From Anagrus nilaparvatae (taxonomy: Eukaryota > Arthropoda > Insecta > Hymenoptera > Mymaridae): DNA of 64,000 nt. This document shows, piece after piece, positions 22,426 through 33,889 of the stretch. The notes beneath the pieces are model-generated. The model ran no database searches. It was given only the letters and a program-made list of their open reading frames with translations, and was not told the origin of the DNA. The stretch lies in contig JAKSXM010000269.1 of NCBI GenBank assembly GCA_022575985.1, positions 3,162,001 through 3,226,000 on the forward strand. Direction: 5' to 3'. Numbering within the stretch: position 1 is the first letter of the stretch; each line of letters starts with the position of its first letter. Made by a program: the position numbers and the translations under genes.

Positions 22426-23390
22426 TGGGATATTTTATAAAAATTTATTTAATTATTTCAATGCTAGTTTGACTCAACTTTATTATTTCATAATATAATG
22501 ATGAAATTTAGTATCCGCCATTATTGTTTTCCACAAGAACCAATGGCACATGCGCACACTCCAGGTCGCGCTAGTTTCAGCATTTAATACTTAACATCTG
22601 GGCGCTTTTGAAGATTTTTCCTTTATCTTCTTTTTTGTGATGATAACTATAGAAAGCAACGACAACAGCTAACCTTAAAATTAAGTAAAATTTCTTGGTT
22701 TCTTTTTTTTATAACACATAACAAAATTAAATTTACTATTTTGATAAAGACTATAAAAATTTAAATTTTCTTTTTAATTTTAAATTCAAGTATTTTTAAA
22801 TCATTCTTTAATGTATAAAAAAAATATTTTTCATTTTTATTTATGACAGAAAAAAAAAATTTATTACGTATCCCTCTATCTTTCTTTCATTCAATTATTA
22901 TTCTTATTTATTGGTGTTTATTTACATGTAAGTTAAGTCATTTAATTAAGATAAAATAAAATTTAATTTAAATTCTTAGGGCATTAAAATACAAGACTTT
23001 CTTAGATTTTACATTTTATTCAACTCTTGATCTAATAAAATATAACTGAATAATATATATTGTTAAAATTAAATTAATTTGTTTCATGGTCGTTAATTTG
23101 CGATTTTAGTAAGCCTGCTCTTGTAAAGAGACATTATTATTGTTAAGTTATTTTGTAGTCTTATTCTATGCGCTTACGGGACTAAGACTTTGAGTTTAAT
23201 ATTGGCAAACTCTTTCATTTCTTATTTTTTAAGTGTGTTAGTCATTATTTTTAGCCCCTTCTTTTCTTAAATTGTATAGTGGTATTACAAAAAAGGAAAA
23301 AGAGGGAAAACATTTTCAAACGTTTACTTTATAACCTGGTGTTAGAAAATAAAAAATTTTTACCTTTGTTGTGTTAATATGTATATATTT
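22426..23390. other. AT-rich stretch, no gene recognised
   Basis: Around 22500-22610 there is a more balanced patch ('ccaatggcacatgcgcac', 'ggtcgcgctag') that could be part of an LTR. The rest is AT-rich without repeats in this window. Confidence 0.3.
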
Positions 23391-23740
23391 GTAATATAGT
23401 GTATGTGTGTATATTGAAGCGCTCCCCTCCTAGTTTTAATGTATATTCTCTCCGAGCTTCAGTGCTCGCCAAGATCTCAAGCTAACAATAGCTACAAATA
23501 AAAGCTATGCATCATTAAGTTAATTAGCGTTCTTATCATTAATTACCATCACCATAAACCATATCAATCCTTAACATTTAGCATTCCTTGTGGGGATGTT
23601 AAGTGCTCGCCAGTTATGCAAGTTATAAAGAGCTATTAATAAATGCGTTGTTATTTCTATAATTAAATTGACACCAACACCAATTATCCAAAATCCTCAT
23701 CCATCATTATAAGGTTCATTTCTTTTTTAAAATTTGGCAT
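23390..23740 (+). repeat. LTR-like segment followed by a possible primer-binding site
   Basis: Contains two related 'gtgctcgcca' blocks, 'agctattaataaatgcgttg' (polyadenylation-signal context) and runs into TTTGGCATCCCGGAACGAACC, which looks like the primer-binding region of a Gypsy-type element. A related block ('gcgttgttgttaac' to 'ccaacaccattatcc') lies at 39832-39985. No internal domain follows. Confidence 0.35.
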
Positions 23741-24189
23741 CCCGGAACGAACCTATTAAAAAAGAAAAAAGTGAAGATAAACATGTGCTGATAAAATTCT
23801 TTAAGGCTGAAATAATGTGCTATACAAATAATTTGAAGATGGAGGCAAGAACAGTTTGAATTTTATATAAAAGGTTTTTACTTTTTTTGGTAGCGTGGTT
23901 TCGATAATAAAATTTTATTTTCAAGAGGCGAGCTCAAATAATTATATTTAAATTTATTAAATTTAATTTTTCATAAAAATTTACTAAACTGCTAAAATAA
24001 TCTATTTATAAAAATGTGACTTGTGATGTCAAAATTGTTTTAAAGTGACATGCTGAAAATTTTTTTTTTTACTTGCAAAAAAAAACCCAAGAAAATTTAA
24101 AAAAAGTGTCAGTTATTTTATGCAAAAATTTAAAATATAAAAAACATTATTCTATGCCAAATCTTCAAAAAATTTATGTTGATGCTGAA
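23741..24189. other. AT-rich sequence before the plus-strand BEL LTR
   Basis: May include the outer end of the LTR that starts to be alignable at 24190. No coding frame. Confidence 0.3.
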
Positions 24190-25123
24190 TATTTCATGGT
24201 GACGTCATTGCTAAAAAAGAAGAAGAATTAGGCGCGGGTTTGTACCACCCCCCTATAAACTATAGAAAACTTGGGACTTCTGCTTCATCGTCGAAATCTT
24301 TACCGGGTCGGCGCGCGCATTTCTTCAACAAGTTATCCGCCGTTCTACCGCCATTAAAAGGAGTGCCTTTTATTTATACGAAGGAAAGAGGGGACCAAGC
24401 AGAAAGAAAACGTCATCGAGCTACACTCTTCAAGTGCACAACAACGATGACGAAAATTTCAGTGATGGCAGCCATCTCAATATTCATATTTTGTCGGCTG
24501 ATTGGTTTATAAAAGGTAAGTTCCTCTGTTTATTATTATGTATTTTTTTTATGTGTTTAAGTAAAACTAAAAATAACGAATACTTTTAAAACTTATTATT
24601 ATTTTTAAAGTATCTGTGTTAAAATTAATCAGTTATATTAAATTTACCTTTTTATGCTACATATCTAATATAACTAAATTATTTAAATTACATGCAATTG
24701 TAAAATTATTAAATTCTTTTTATCTTACTTAAATTTTTTTTTTCTTCTTAAAAATAAATAATTATATTAAGGAGTGTGGAGCTAGTGTGTGTGACTAAAA
24801 ATTTTGTCCATAGCTTATAAATTAAAAAAAAAAAAAAAATACATAACTTATAAAATTCAAAATCTTTTTTTTCTTCTGCTAATTTGTATAAAATTAAAAT
24901 TTTTTTAAATTAAAAATTAAAATTGTTTAAATTTAAAATTTTTTCTGTTACATTATTTAAAAATTAAAATTTTTAAATTCTTTTTGATACATTGTTTAAA
25001 CTTTAAAATTTTTTCTTGTTTTGCTAAATTGTGTAAACTTTCTATATTAAATTTAATTTTTACTATCTTAAAAAAATAATTTTGAGCTTATACTAATAGT
25101 TTTGATGTTACATAGGTTCAACA
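24190..25123 (+). repeat. BEL-type LTR, plus orientation, no adjoining internal region
   Basis: Reverse-complement counterpart of 17167-18120. Ends TTACATAGGTTCAACA at 25123. What follows (ACCTTTTAATTC) is not a primer-binding site, so it is a solo LTR or the 3' LTR of an element otherwise lost. A 90-codon open frame at 24240-24512 lies in the GC-richer part; it is not conserved in the other copy and I do not regard it as a gene. Confidence 0.6.
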
Positions 25124-25194
25124 ACCTTTTAATTCATTTGGCTTTCAACTTGCTGAAATCAAGTGGATCTACTGAACTTGCTGACATGGGATCT

Positions 25195-26780
25195 GTGGCC
25201 TCAATGGACCACGGTTCGCTTATAGAGGAAATAGGTCTGGCAAAAATGCCGAAAGATTCTAAGCATGGGGGGTCAATTTCGGTACCGTATATAAACAGAA
25301 TTCACCTTCAAATAAATCAAACTCGTTCCTTTTTTGCCAATTTTTAGATATTACTTAATTTTTAAAATTCAGTTTTTTTACATTTTTTTTACATTGAAAA
25401 AATTTTTTTTTTGATAATTTGAATAATTATTATTATTTAGTGGAAAAAATTATTTAAACTCGGTAAAAAATTATATAACTAAGATACTAGAATGAATTTT
25501 TGCCCCCCCTCCCCTCCCTCCTCCTACAACGCCTTTCAAATGCTCTAAAATGGCTTAAAAATGCGAAAAATCATTTAGAAAACATAAACATAGCTAATTA
25601 ATGTATATGCTTGTAAGTGTGTGTGTGTTTATGTATGAGAAGGTGTATATGCGTTTGCTTGTATGCATGTGTGTTACTGGAAATGTATATAAAAATACAT
25701 AAAGTAAAATACACATACGTTTTAATGTTTTTTTCTCTTAATATTACAATTATTATATATTTTAGAGTGGACCTAAAATTGGAGTTTTAAAAAGAACTTT
25801 GCTCTATGGGTTTTCTCGTGAACTTTTAATCATAAAAAGTCCCCAGCTCCAAGGATTTTGCTTTCTCTTTTCAAAAACGCGTGCCTGTAAGCACCTCAAT
25901 TTTCCCATTTAAATAACATGGGAATTTTGACTTTTTAGCTTTCTAATTTTTTACAACGCTTAAAAAATGTTTTGAAAAGCTGCTAATCGATGGAAAATAC
26001 TATTTAAATATATAAAAAACATTACCTAACCTCAATTAGCAAAAAAAATAATTTAAAAGCAATTTTACCGGTAATAAATGTAAAAAAAATCCCCATTGAA
26101 ATCATAAAAGAAAGATCTTAAGCTCTTTTTACGATGATTGAAATAATATGGCTACATTTTTTATGTTTATTATCAGTACGTGTTTTTGAAAAGCAAAACC
26201 AAAATCCTTGGAGCTGGGGACTTTTTATGACCAAATGTTCAGCAAAAAACCAAGGGAGCAATGTTTATCTTAAAACTCCATTTTTAGATCCACTCTAAAG
26301 TATTTGCATTCATGAATGTACACACATATACACCTTCTCATACATAAACACACACACACAACACGTATATAAGTAAATATATTTCTTATTTACATTTATG
26401 TTTTCTACATGATTTTTCCCATTTTTAAACCATTTTAGAGCATTTGGTAGGTGTAGAAGAGGGGATGAGGGGGGCAAAAATTCATGCTAGTATCTTATTC
26501 ATATAATTTTCTACGGAGATTAAATAATTTTTTCCACTAAATAATAATTTTTTATTCTTTTTCAAAAAAAATTAAAAAAAAAGATTTTAACAAAAAAATG
26601 TAAAAAAAACTAGGCTTTGAAAATAAAGTAATATCTAAAAATTGGCAAAAAAGGAACGAGTTTGATTTACTTGAAGGTAAATCCTGTTTATATACGGTAC
26701 CAAAATTGACCCCCCATGCTCAGAATATTTCAGCACTTTTGCCAGACCTATTTCCTCTATAAGCAAACCGTGCATATTGA
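25195..26780. repeat. 1.6-kb fold-back with another element at its centre
   Basis: Arms 25195-25640 and about 26310-26780 share 'gcttatagaggaaatagg', 'gcatggggggtcaattt', 'ggtaccgtatataaac' and 'tcaaactcgttcctttttt' in inverted order. The centre is the 537-bp element 25762-26298. An 81-codon frame in the left arm is not kept in the right arm. Confidence 0.8.
25762..26298. mobile_element. 537-bp fold-back of the TAGAGTGGA family
   Basis: Ends TTTAGAGTGGACCTAAAAT and complement TTTAGAGTGGATCTAAAAA. Shares 'aataacatgggaattttga' and 'gagctggggactttttatg' with 56719-58092 and 3080-3330. No target duplication was clear here. Confidence 0.7.
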
Positions 26781-26789
26781 TTCCCCATT

Positions 26790-27830
26790 TTGAATTTTTT
26801 TCGAAAAATTTTATTTTTTCATATAAAATGTTTAAATGCCCTAAATGAAACCGATTTTATGGTTATATAGCTTACGGTTTCTGCTCAGGCTCAAAATCGT
26901 CAAAAATCTCGAAATTTCGAGTTTTTCAACGGCCATATTGGTTCCGCCATTTAAAAATTTTTGAAAAATAACTATATTCGTAATTAGCACCCAAAAAATA
27001 CCATTCACACAAATTTTTATCAAATTTTAATTTTTTCTGACCACCATATTGGTCCGCCATTTATAAATGTCCGCTATATTGAAATTTTTTTTGTTTTCTT
27101 TTACTAATTGGAGCCAAATGCTCTAAATGGAATAGGTTTTACAGCTTTGTCAAATGCAGTTTCTTCTTAGGAATTAATGGGTTAATCGTGTAGGGGCAAA
27201 GAAACGCGTTTTTTGAGTTTTGCTCTAAATGGAATAGGTTTTACAGCTTTGTCAAATGCAGTTTCTTCTTAGGAATTAATGGGTTAATCGTGTAGGGGCA
27301 AAGAAACGCGTTTTTTGAGTTTTGAAGGGGTGGGGATGAGCTCCCCCTCTAGGACAAGACTGATATCGTTAAAAAATAATTTTCTTTGCCTTTTTAGCCC
27401 AATCTAAAAGAATTAAAGGCAGGTATAATTTTTTAATTTCAAAAAACTGATTTTTCGAAAATGTAAAATCAATTTTTGGCCTCTTAAGGTGGTCTTAAGA
27501 GGTCATAAGGGTCTAAAAACAATAATTAATGAAATGTATTTTAGTTAAAACGTAAAAATAAATGCATAAAAAGATTAAGGGAGGTTGTAAAACGATATTT
27601 CGCAATTCTATTGCATTTTAATCGTGTAGAGACAAAAAAACCCATTTTTTGAGTTTTGAAGGTGTGGAGATGAGCTCCCCCTCCAGGACAAGAATGATAT
27701 CAGTAAAATATACTTTTTTTAACTTTTTAGGTCAGTTTGAAGAAATTTAACGCTGGTTATTTTTTTTATGCTCAAAAAACAGATTTTTCTTAGGGGGAGA
27801 TATCGTGGGAAATTTTTCGCTAAACCTCGT
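26790..27830. repeat. Half copy of the 41616-45613 palindrome family
   Basis: Follows the right half of the larger element (about 44226-45120): 'ccctaaatgaaaccg', 'tcgtcaaaaatctcgaaat', then 'gaattaatgggttaatcg' and 'gatgagctccccctc'. It contains a local tandem duplication: a ~102-bp block (27119-27220) is repeated at 27222-27323. Only one arm is present. Confidence 0.75.
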
Positions 27831-28993
27831 CAGCAATGAGTTATAGCTAATTGTGTATAAAAAAAAAGTTAAAAATGTTCGAAATTTTGGTCACCAACAA
27901 CTGCCCATGCTATCACACCCTGTACTATTTTATTTTCTATTTATTTATCTATTTTAAAGGGTTGAAGATGTGAAAGCGCTTATTGGCAATTGTTAGTGAA
28001 GTGTTATTCTATAATGTTTGAGTGTCAGTGTAGCTTGTATGAGCGTGACCAATCCCAAACCCTACGCCGGCTTATAGTGCCCCAGATTTCCCGCGTTATC
28101 CACGTAATGTTAATTTTTTTTTCAACATTAAGTATTTTAAGCAAGGAAAAAAACTTGATGCTGATATAGCCCGGAATCGAACCAAAATATGAATAAATAA
28201 ATATAAATATAAATATAAAATTAATTATAAATACATTCTACATAAAATTTACCTAAAACTTTATTTTCTAATACATAATCTAATAATTTCATCTAAGTTT
28301 CTAAATTATTTACAATTATTGTCGTAAAATTAGAGAAATTTAATAAATTTATTGTATTTTTTTTATTATTTCACATTTTTTAAAATTAAACAAATATATC
28401 AGTAAAATTTGTCATGACTGTTTACATGCAGATCAACACTCATACTCCATCTACATTTTAAATTAACAACTGTTTATATTTCCAGCGCTAATAAATTTCA
28501 ATTTCTAAAAAACATAAATTAGAAACTCGTCCTTGTTGAGTAATATTATTTCTATTAGCTGAATTTCTGTTTGTAGCCTAATCCTGAATTATAAAACGTT
28601 TTAAATTCTCATATGTCAAATTTTTACTGTTAATATTAAAATTTAAGAAATTCGCTTCTTGGCTCTTTTAAACACTCTTTTCTATAGCTTGGTAAAACGC
28701 TTCTCGTATTTTTTATCTAACAATGGGGTAATTTGGGAATAATATTAGAATTTCTAATTATTTATTCAAACCTATCCCAAAATTCTATTGCTTTTTGCTT
28801 ATTCAGTAGGAATTTTATATTATATATTAAATATTTTATATTTAATCGTTTATATTAAATTTGGATAAGTTACATCTATAATTCTACAATGATATTGTTA
28901 ATTAATAATTAATTCTATTAATTAAATTATCCTGGTATTTATATTTATATTTTTAGAATTTATATTTGTATTAATATTTATATTTATAGAACC
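27831..28993. other. AT-rich stretch with a tRNA-type B box
   Basis: At about 28160-28180 the minus strand reads GGTTCGATTCC, a perfect pol III B box, in 'ttttggttcgattccggg'. No matching A box or cloverleaf was found beside it; it is most likely the head of a decayed tRNA-derived SINE. The rest is AT-rich with TATTTA-type runs around 28180-28230 and 28900-28990. Confidence 0.35.
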
Positions 28994-30776
28994 TAGAGGT
29001 CAATAAATAATTGGAGGAAAGATTAAATGTTAGTTGTACTTTTATAAGGAAAATAATTTGCGCTGATTTCCTAGACCGCTCAGTTCAACTTGAATCAGGA
29101 TTTTTCTGTTTGCTAAGCAATGAGTATTTTCCTTAATGCTTAGCAATCAGGATTTTCAATAATGCTTAGCAATCAGGATTTTCCTTAATTCTAAGCATTT
29201 AGGGCTTTCCTTAATGCTAAGTAATTAGGATTTTCCTTAATTTTTAGAAATCAGGATTTTCCTTAATTCTAAGCAATCAGGATTTTCCTTAATTCTAAGC
29301 AATCAGGATTTTCCTTAATGCTTAACAATCAAGCTTTTCCTTAATTCTAAGCATTCAGGATTTTCCTTAATGCTAAGCAATCAGGTTTTCCTTAATGCTA
29401 AGCAATCAGGATTTTCCTTAATTCTAAGCAATCAGGATTTTCCTTAATTCTAAGCAATCAGGATTTTCCTTAATGCTAAGCAATCAGGATTTTCCTTAAT
29501 GCTTAGCAATCAGGATTTCCTGAATGTTTAGCAATCAGGATTTTCCTTAATTCTAAGCAATCAGGATTTTCCTTAATGCTTAACAATCAAGCTTTTCCTT
29601 AATTCTAAGCATTCAGGATTTTCCTTAACGCTAAGCAATCAGGATTTTCCTTAATGCTTAACAATCAAGCTTTTCCTTAATTCTAAGCATTTAGGACTTT
29701 CCTTAATGCTAAGTAATTAGGATTTTCCTTAATTTTTAGAAATCAGGATTTTCCTTAATTCTAAGCAATCAGGATTTTCCTTAATTCTAAGCAATCAGGA
29801 TTTTCCTTAATGCTTAACAATCAAGCTTTTCCTTAATTCTAAGCATTCAGGATTTTCCTTAATGCTAAGCAATCAGGTTTTCCTTAATGCTAAGCAATCA
29901 GGATTTTCCTTAATTCTAAGCAATCAGGATTTTCCTTAATTCTAAGCAATCAGGATTTTCCTTAATGCTAAGCAATCAGGATTTTCCTTAATGCTTAGCA
30001 ATCAGGATTTCCTGAATGTTTAGCAATCAGGATTTTCCTTAATTCTAAGCAATCAGGATTTTCCTTAATGCTTAACAATCAAGCTTTTCCTTAATTCTAA
30101 GCATTCAGGATTTTCCTTAACGCTAAGCAATCAGGATTTTCCTTAATGCTTAGCAATCAGGCTTTTCCTTAATTCTAAGCAATCAGGATTTTCCTTAATC
30201 CTAAGCAATCAGGATTTTCCTTTATGCTAAACAATCAGGATTTTCCTTAACCTTAGCAATCAGGATTTCCAAAATTTACAAAATCCTGATTGCTAAGCAT
30301 TAAGGAAAATCCTGATTCCTAAGCATTAAGGAAAATCCTGATTGCTTAGAATTAAGGAAAAGCCTGATTGCTAAGCATTAAGAAAAATCCTGATTGCTTA
30401 GAATTAAGCAAAATCCTGATTGCTTAGCATTAAGGAAAATCCTGATTGCTAAGCATTAAGGAAAATACTCATTGCTTAGCATAAAAAAGATCCTGATTGC
30501 TAAGCATTCAGTAAATCCTGATTGCTAAGCATTCAGGAAATCCTGATTACTAAGCATTAAGGAAAATCCTGATTGCTTAGCATTAAGCAAAATTCTGATT
30601 GCTAAGCATTCAGGAAATTCTGATTGCTAAGCATTAAGGAAAATCCTGATTGCTTAGCAATCAGGAAAATCCTGATTCAAGTTGAACTGAGAAGTCTAGG
30701 GAATCAGCGCAAATTATTTTCTTTATAAAAGCAGAATTAACTTTCATTCTTTCCTCAATTTAATTATAGACCTCTA
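28994..30776. mobile_element. 1.8-kb fold-back with minisatellite arms
   Basis: Ends TAGAGGTCAATAA and complement TTATAGACCTCTA; inner flanks 'aaaataatttgcgctgatt' and 'aatcagcgcaaattatttt' are also inverted. Between them a ~26-27-bp unit (TTAATGCTAAGCAATCAGG plus ATTTTCC) is repeated about 45 times in one direction (29090-30265), then about 15 times inverted (30276-30680). A higher-order period of about 500 bp is visible: the variant block at 29178-29262 recurs at 29679-29755. Confidence 0.85.
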
Positions 30777-31210
30777 TGTTGAGTTCATAATTTTTTGCAG
30801 TCGTCTTCGTTTTTTGACGATATTCGTAAAAATAAAGGTAATTTTCCTTGTTCTTTGCAGTTAGCGTAAAAAATTTCTTTCTTTTAAGTTCAGATTTTAT
30901 TCAGTCCTAAAAAATTTAATTTTCACAGCATATGCGAAAGATCAGCTGTTAAGATTTCTTTCTAATTTGGCTTAAAGGACGGGGTTTTTTATGATTTATT
31001 CAGCCGAAATAAAATTTTGGTTGCCGAGATAAATTAAAGGTGATAATTCAAATATTGTATACTTTAAAACTAAAACATTAGAAATTTAAACTTTCCCGTC
31101 AGGTCACGTGAGAAAACCGAAAATCTGACTTAGAATTGGTATTCCTTACAAAAGTTTGTAAATTTTAACGCCGTTAGAATGGTAGGAGTGAGAACCCCTT
31201 TAGAAAGGTA
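30777..31210. other. AT-rich spacer between two minisatellites
   Basis: No gene or repeat partner seen. Confidence 0.3.
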
Positions 31211-31211
31211 T

Positions 31212-31786
31212 TTATGCGCCAGAGCCACCTGCAAGATGCAAGTGCTTGGGGCGCCTGCAAGATGCAAGCGCTTGAGCCACCTGCAAGATACAAGCGCTTT
31301 AGCCACCTGAAATATGCAAGCGCTATGGCCGCCTGCAAAATGCATGCGCTTGAGCCACCAGCAAGATGCAAGCGCTTGAGCCACCTGCAAAATGCAAGCG
31401 CTATGGCCGCCTGCAAAATGCAAGCGCTTGAGCCACCTCCAAGATGCAAGTGCTTGAGCCGCCTGCAAGACGCAAGCGCTTTGACCGCCTGCACGGTGCA
31501 AGTGCTTGAGGCGCCTGCAAGATCCAAGCGCTATGGCCGCCTGCACGGTGCAAGTGCTTGAGGCGCCTGCATGATGCAAGCGCTATGGCCGCCTGCAAGA
31601 TGCAAGCGCTATGACCGCCTGCACGGTGCAAGTGCTTGAGGCGCCTGCAAGATGAAAGCGCTATGGCCGCCTGCACGGTGCAAGCACTTGAGCCACCTGC
31701 AAAATGCAAGCGCTTGAGCCACCTGCAAGATGCAAGTGCTTGAGCCGCCTGCAAGATGCAAGCGCTATGGCCGCCTAAAATAAAAT
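31212..31786. repeat. GC-rich 26-bp minisatellite, about 22 copies
   Basis: Unit: GCCACCTGCAAGATGCAAGC plus GCTTGA, 26 bp, with variants GCCGCC, CACGGTGC and CTATG. Base content is far above the surroundings. As 26 is not a multiple of three, three units give 26 codons and all frames stay open, which explains several overlapping 115-149-codon frames on both strands. I do not regard these as genes. Confidence 0.85.
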
Positions 31787-32430
31787 GTTTTGACCAATTC
31801 CTTGCGGATAACGCTGAAATTTCGCATAGGTCATATTTTTATTAAAATCAAAAATATTTATCCCTAATAAGTTGGTTAAGTTTATTTATGCTAATAAATA
31901 ACGTATTTTCTAATATTTTTTTGAGGTTAGGTTTAGCGTTTTTAGGATTCTGGTAGCATGTTTGAGACAAAACATACCATGTGAACTCCACTTTTGCTAA
32001 AATAAAATATTTTGACCAATTCCTTGACTAAGGTTAATTGAATCGGGTTTTTAAGTGAATTTTCAGTGTAGAAAGCTATGCGGATCGCCTGATAACCAGC
32101 GGATAACACTGAAATTTTACACAGGTCATATTTTTATTAAAATCTAAAATATTTATCCCTAACAAGTTGGTAAAGCTTATTTATGCTAATAAATAACGTA
32201 TTTTTTAATTTTTTTTGAGGTTATGTTTAGCGTTTTTTTAATTCTAGGAGCATGTTTGAGGCAAAACATACCTAGTGAGCTCCACTTATGGTGAAATAAA
32301 ATATTTTTACTAGTTCCTTCATCTAAGTTGTTTCAAACGCCTTTTTTAGCGTTTTTAAGCAGAAAATCGGGATGTGAACACAGAAAATGTTAACTGATTT
32401 CGCTCAAACTTGGCACAGTTCATTTTTTTA
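31787..32430 (+). repeat. ~295-bp satellite-like repeat, about two copies
   Basis: 'gcggataac(g/a)ctgaaattt' at 31804 and 32098, and 'gctaataaataacgtattt' in each unit, give a period of about 294 bp. A third partial unit runs to the microsatellite at 32490. Confidence 0.75.
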
Positions 32431-32487
32431 CCATCACAAACACTTTAGGCTATCAGGGATGCAAATCTAAAATTTTCCGCCCAGGCT

Positions 32488-32525
32488 AATATATATATAT
32501 ATATATATATATAAACATATATATT
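32488..32525. repeat. (AT)n microsatellite
   Basis: Uninterrupted TA repeat of about 26 bases followed by a variant tract. Confidence 0.9.
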
Positions 32526-32693
32526 TTTATAAATTTTTGATGTAATTGTTCCATTTTTAATGCCAATTTTATCAACAAAAAATTTTTTTTTTTTATTTAT
32601 GCAACCTAAAAAAATTTTTTTAAAACTTTTTTTAAAAAAAAGCGGTACCATCTCGTATAATATATACTAAAACATACAAATTCCATTTTTTAA

Positions 32694-32948
32694 CTCTTTC
32701 CTGAGGAATCTCCCTAAATCGTTCTCTGTGTGACTTACATTAGTTTGCGCGTATGGAGTAGTACTACAGCTTTGTAGTAACGTTTAAAATTATTTTTATT
32801 CATTAAATATAATAATATTAGTTATTTACAAATGACTTTTCAAGTATTTTATTTTAATATAATTAATGTATTAAATAAATAAAGTAAAATAAACTGCCTA
32901 AAGCGTGTACCACGTGACTTGTGGTGGGGGAAATTCCTCAGAAAAGAG
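32694..32948. mobile_element. 255-bp TTAA element, copy 1
   Basis: Ends CTCTTTCCTGAGGAATCTCC and an imperfect complement, flanked by TTAA at 32690-32693 and 32949-32952. Second copy of the same length at 45812-46066, in opposite orientation. Non-coding. Confidence 0.85.
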
Positions 32949-33225
32949 TTAAATTTTATTTTACGTTCGAATTACTCTGAAGCAGAATTTTGTTCATTTT
33001 TGAGTCTTTGTAGCCGTGTCGTGGCCTAGAGAACTAATTCCAACGGGAATCAGTGAGTTTTTTGATAACTTTTGGATGCTCTTACTTAAGTTAGGCTTGA
33101 TTTCTCTTGATCATTATACTTATCCGGAAATAGAGGAAATATTTACCCTTGCCCTCATTAAGTTATTTTTAAAATGTAAATATATATTTTTCAACTTTTT
33201 ATTTAATGTACTTTAATAATTATAG

Positions 33226-33387
33226 GTTGTATTGCAATTGACAGCACTTAAAGCGGAAAATGAAGCTGCTAATGGAAGTCCATATCTGCACACTTTAAGG
33301 CGGACGAGTGAATTAAAAAATTTAACTTTATCAACTTTAAAATCAATGCAATCGCAATTAAGATCGGACTTAGACGAAGTAGAAAAG
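33226..33387 (+). CDS. Candidate internal exon of a host gene (coiled-coil type)
   Basis: A 162-base open segment (54 codons, phase 0-0) is bounded by a good acceptor (pyrimidine-rich tract then TATAG) and a good donor (AAAAG|GTAAAT). The peptide is soluble and helix-prone: Leu-Lys-Ala-Glu-Asn-Glu near the start, then Glu-Leu-Lys-Asn-Leu, and Leu-Lys-Ser-Met-Gln-Ser-Gln-Leu-Arg-Ser-Asp-Leu-Asp-Glu-Val-Glu-Lys at the end. From memory the end recalls the C-terminal helix of unkempt-type RING proteins, but I could not confirm this and no RING exon was found downstream. It is the only stretch in the window with splice signals, coding-like composition and no repeat partner together. Confidence 0.55.
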
Positions 33388-33833
33388 GTAAATAAAATTA
33401 ATTTTTATATTGCATAAAAGACAAACTTTACGGTGTATTTTTATAGAGATTCACTGCAGACCGCGCGTTATAAGAGGTTACATAATTTTTCTCGTTAACA
33501 GAGACTCACTTCATTTTGCATGCTAACAAAGACGAACTAAAAAATTTAATAATAATGTATTAGTTTAGGGTCTTGTAAAAGAAAACTTTAAAAATTGTTT
33601 ATTTTTAAGATGAGTTAATCTTAAAAATAAGTATTTAATTTAAGTAAATAATAATTTTATAAATGATTCAACAAAATCTAACATGATTATTAAATAATGA
33701 TAATGCTGGTTGATAAAAGGGTGCAAGCTGATAATGATAACTGCACTTTAATTTGATAGCGACGTTTAATAGCTTAAATTAAAACAATATGTTGTCTATG
33801 AATGCCGTGCAGGCACTGAGGTGGTCGGCCGGC

Positions 33834-33889
<56 letters not shown>

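Noticed and set aside
24240..24512. 90-codon frame as a gene
   Set aside because: It is in the GC-rich part of an LTR; the inverted copy at 17764-18063 does not preserve the same protein.
25102..25347. 81-codon frame as a gene
   Set aside because: It lies in the arm of a fold-back and the inverted copy does not keep the frame.
29090..30680. Regular short repeats resembling a CRISPR array
   Set aside because: Units are contiguous with no unique spacers, the array inverts midway, and the setting is a eukaryotic fold-back element.
31130..31754. Several long overlapping open frames rich in Ala, Leu, His and Cys
   Set aside because: All derive from the 26-bp minisatellite, are open on both strands at once and show no start or splice context.
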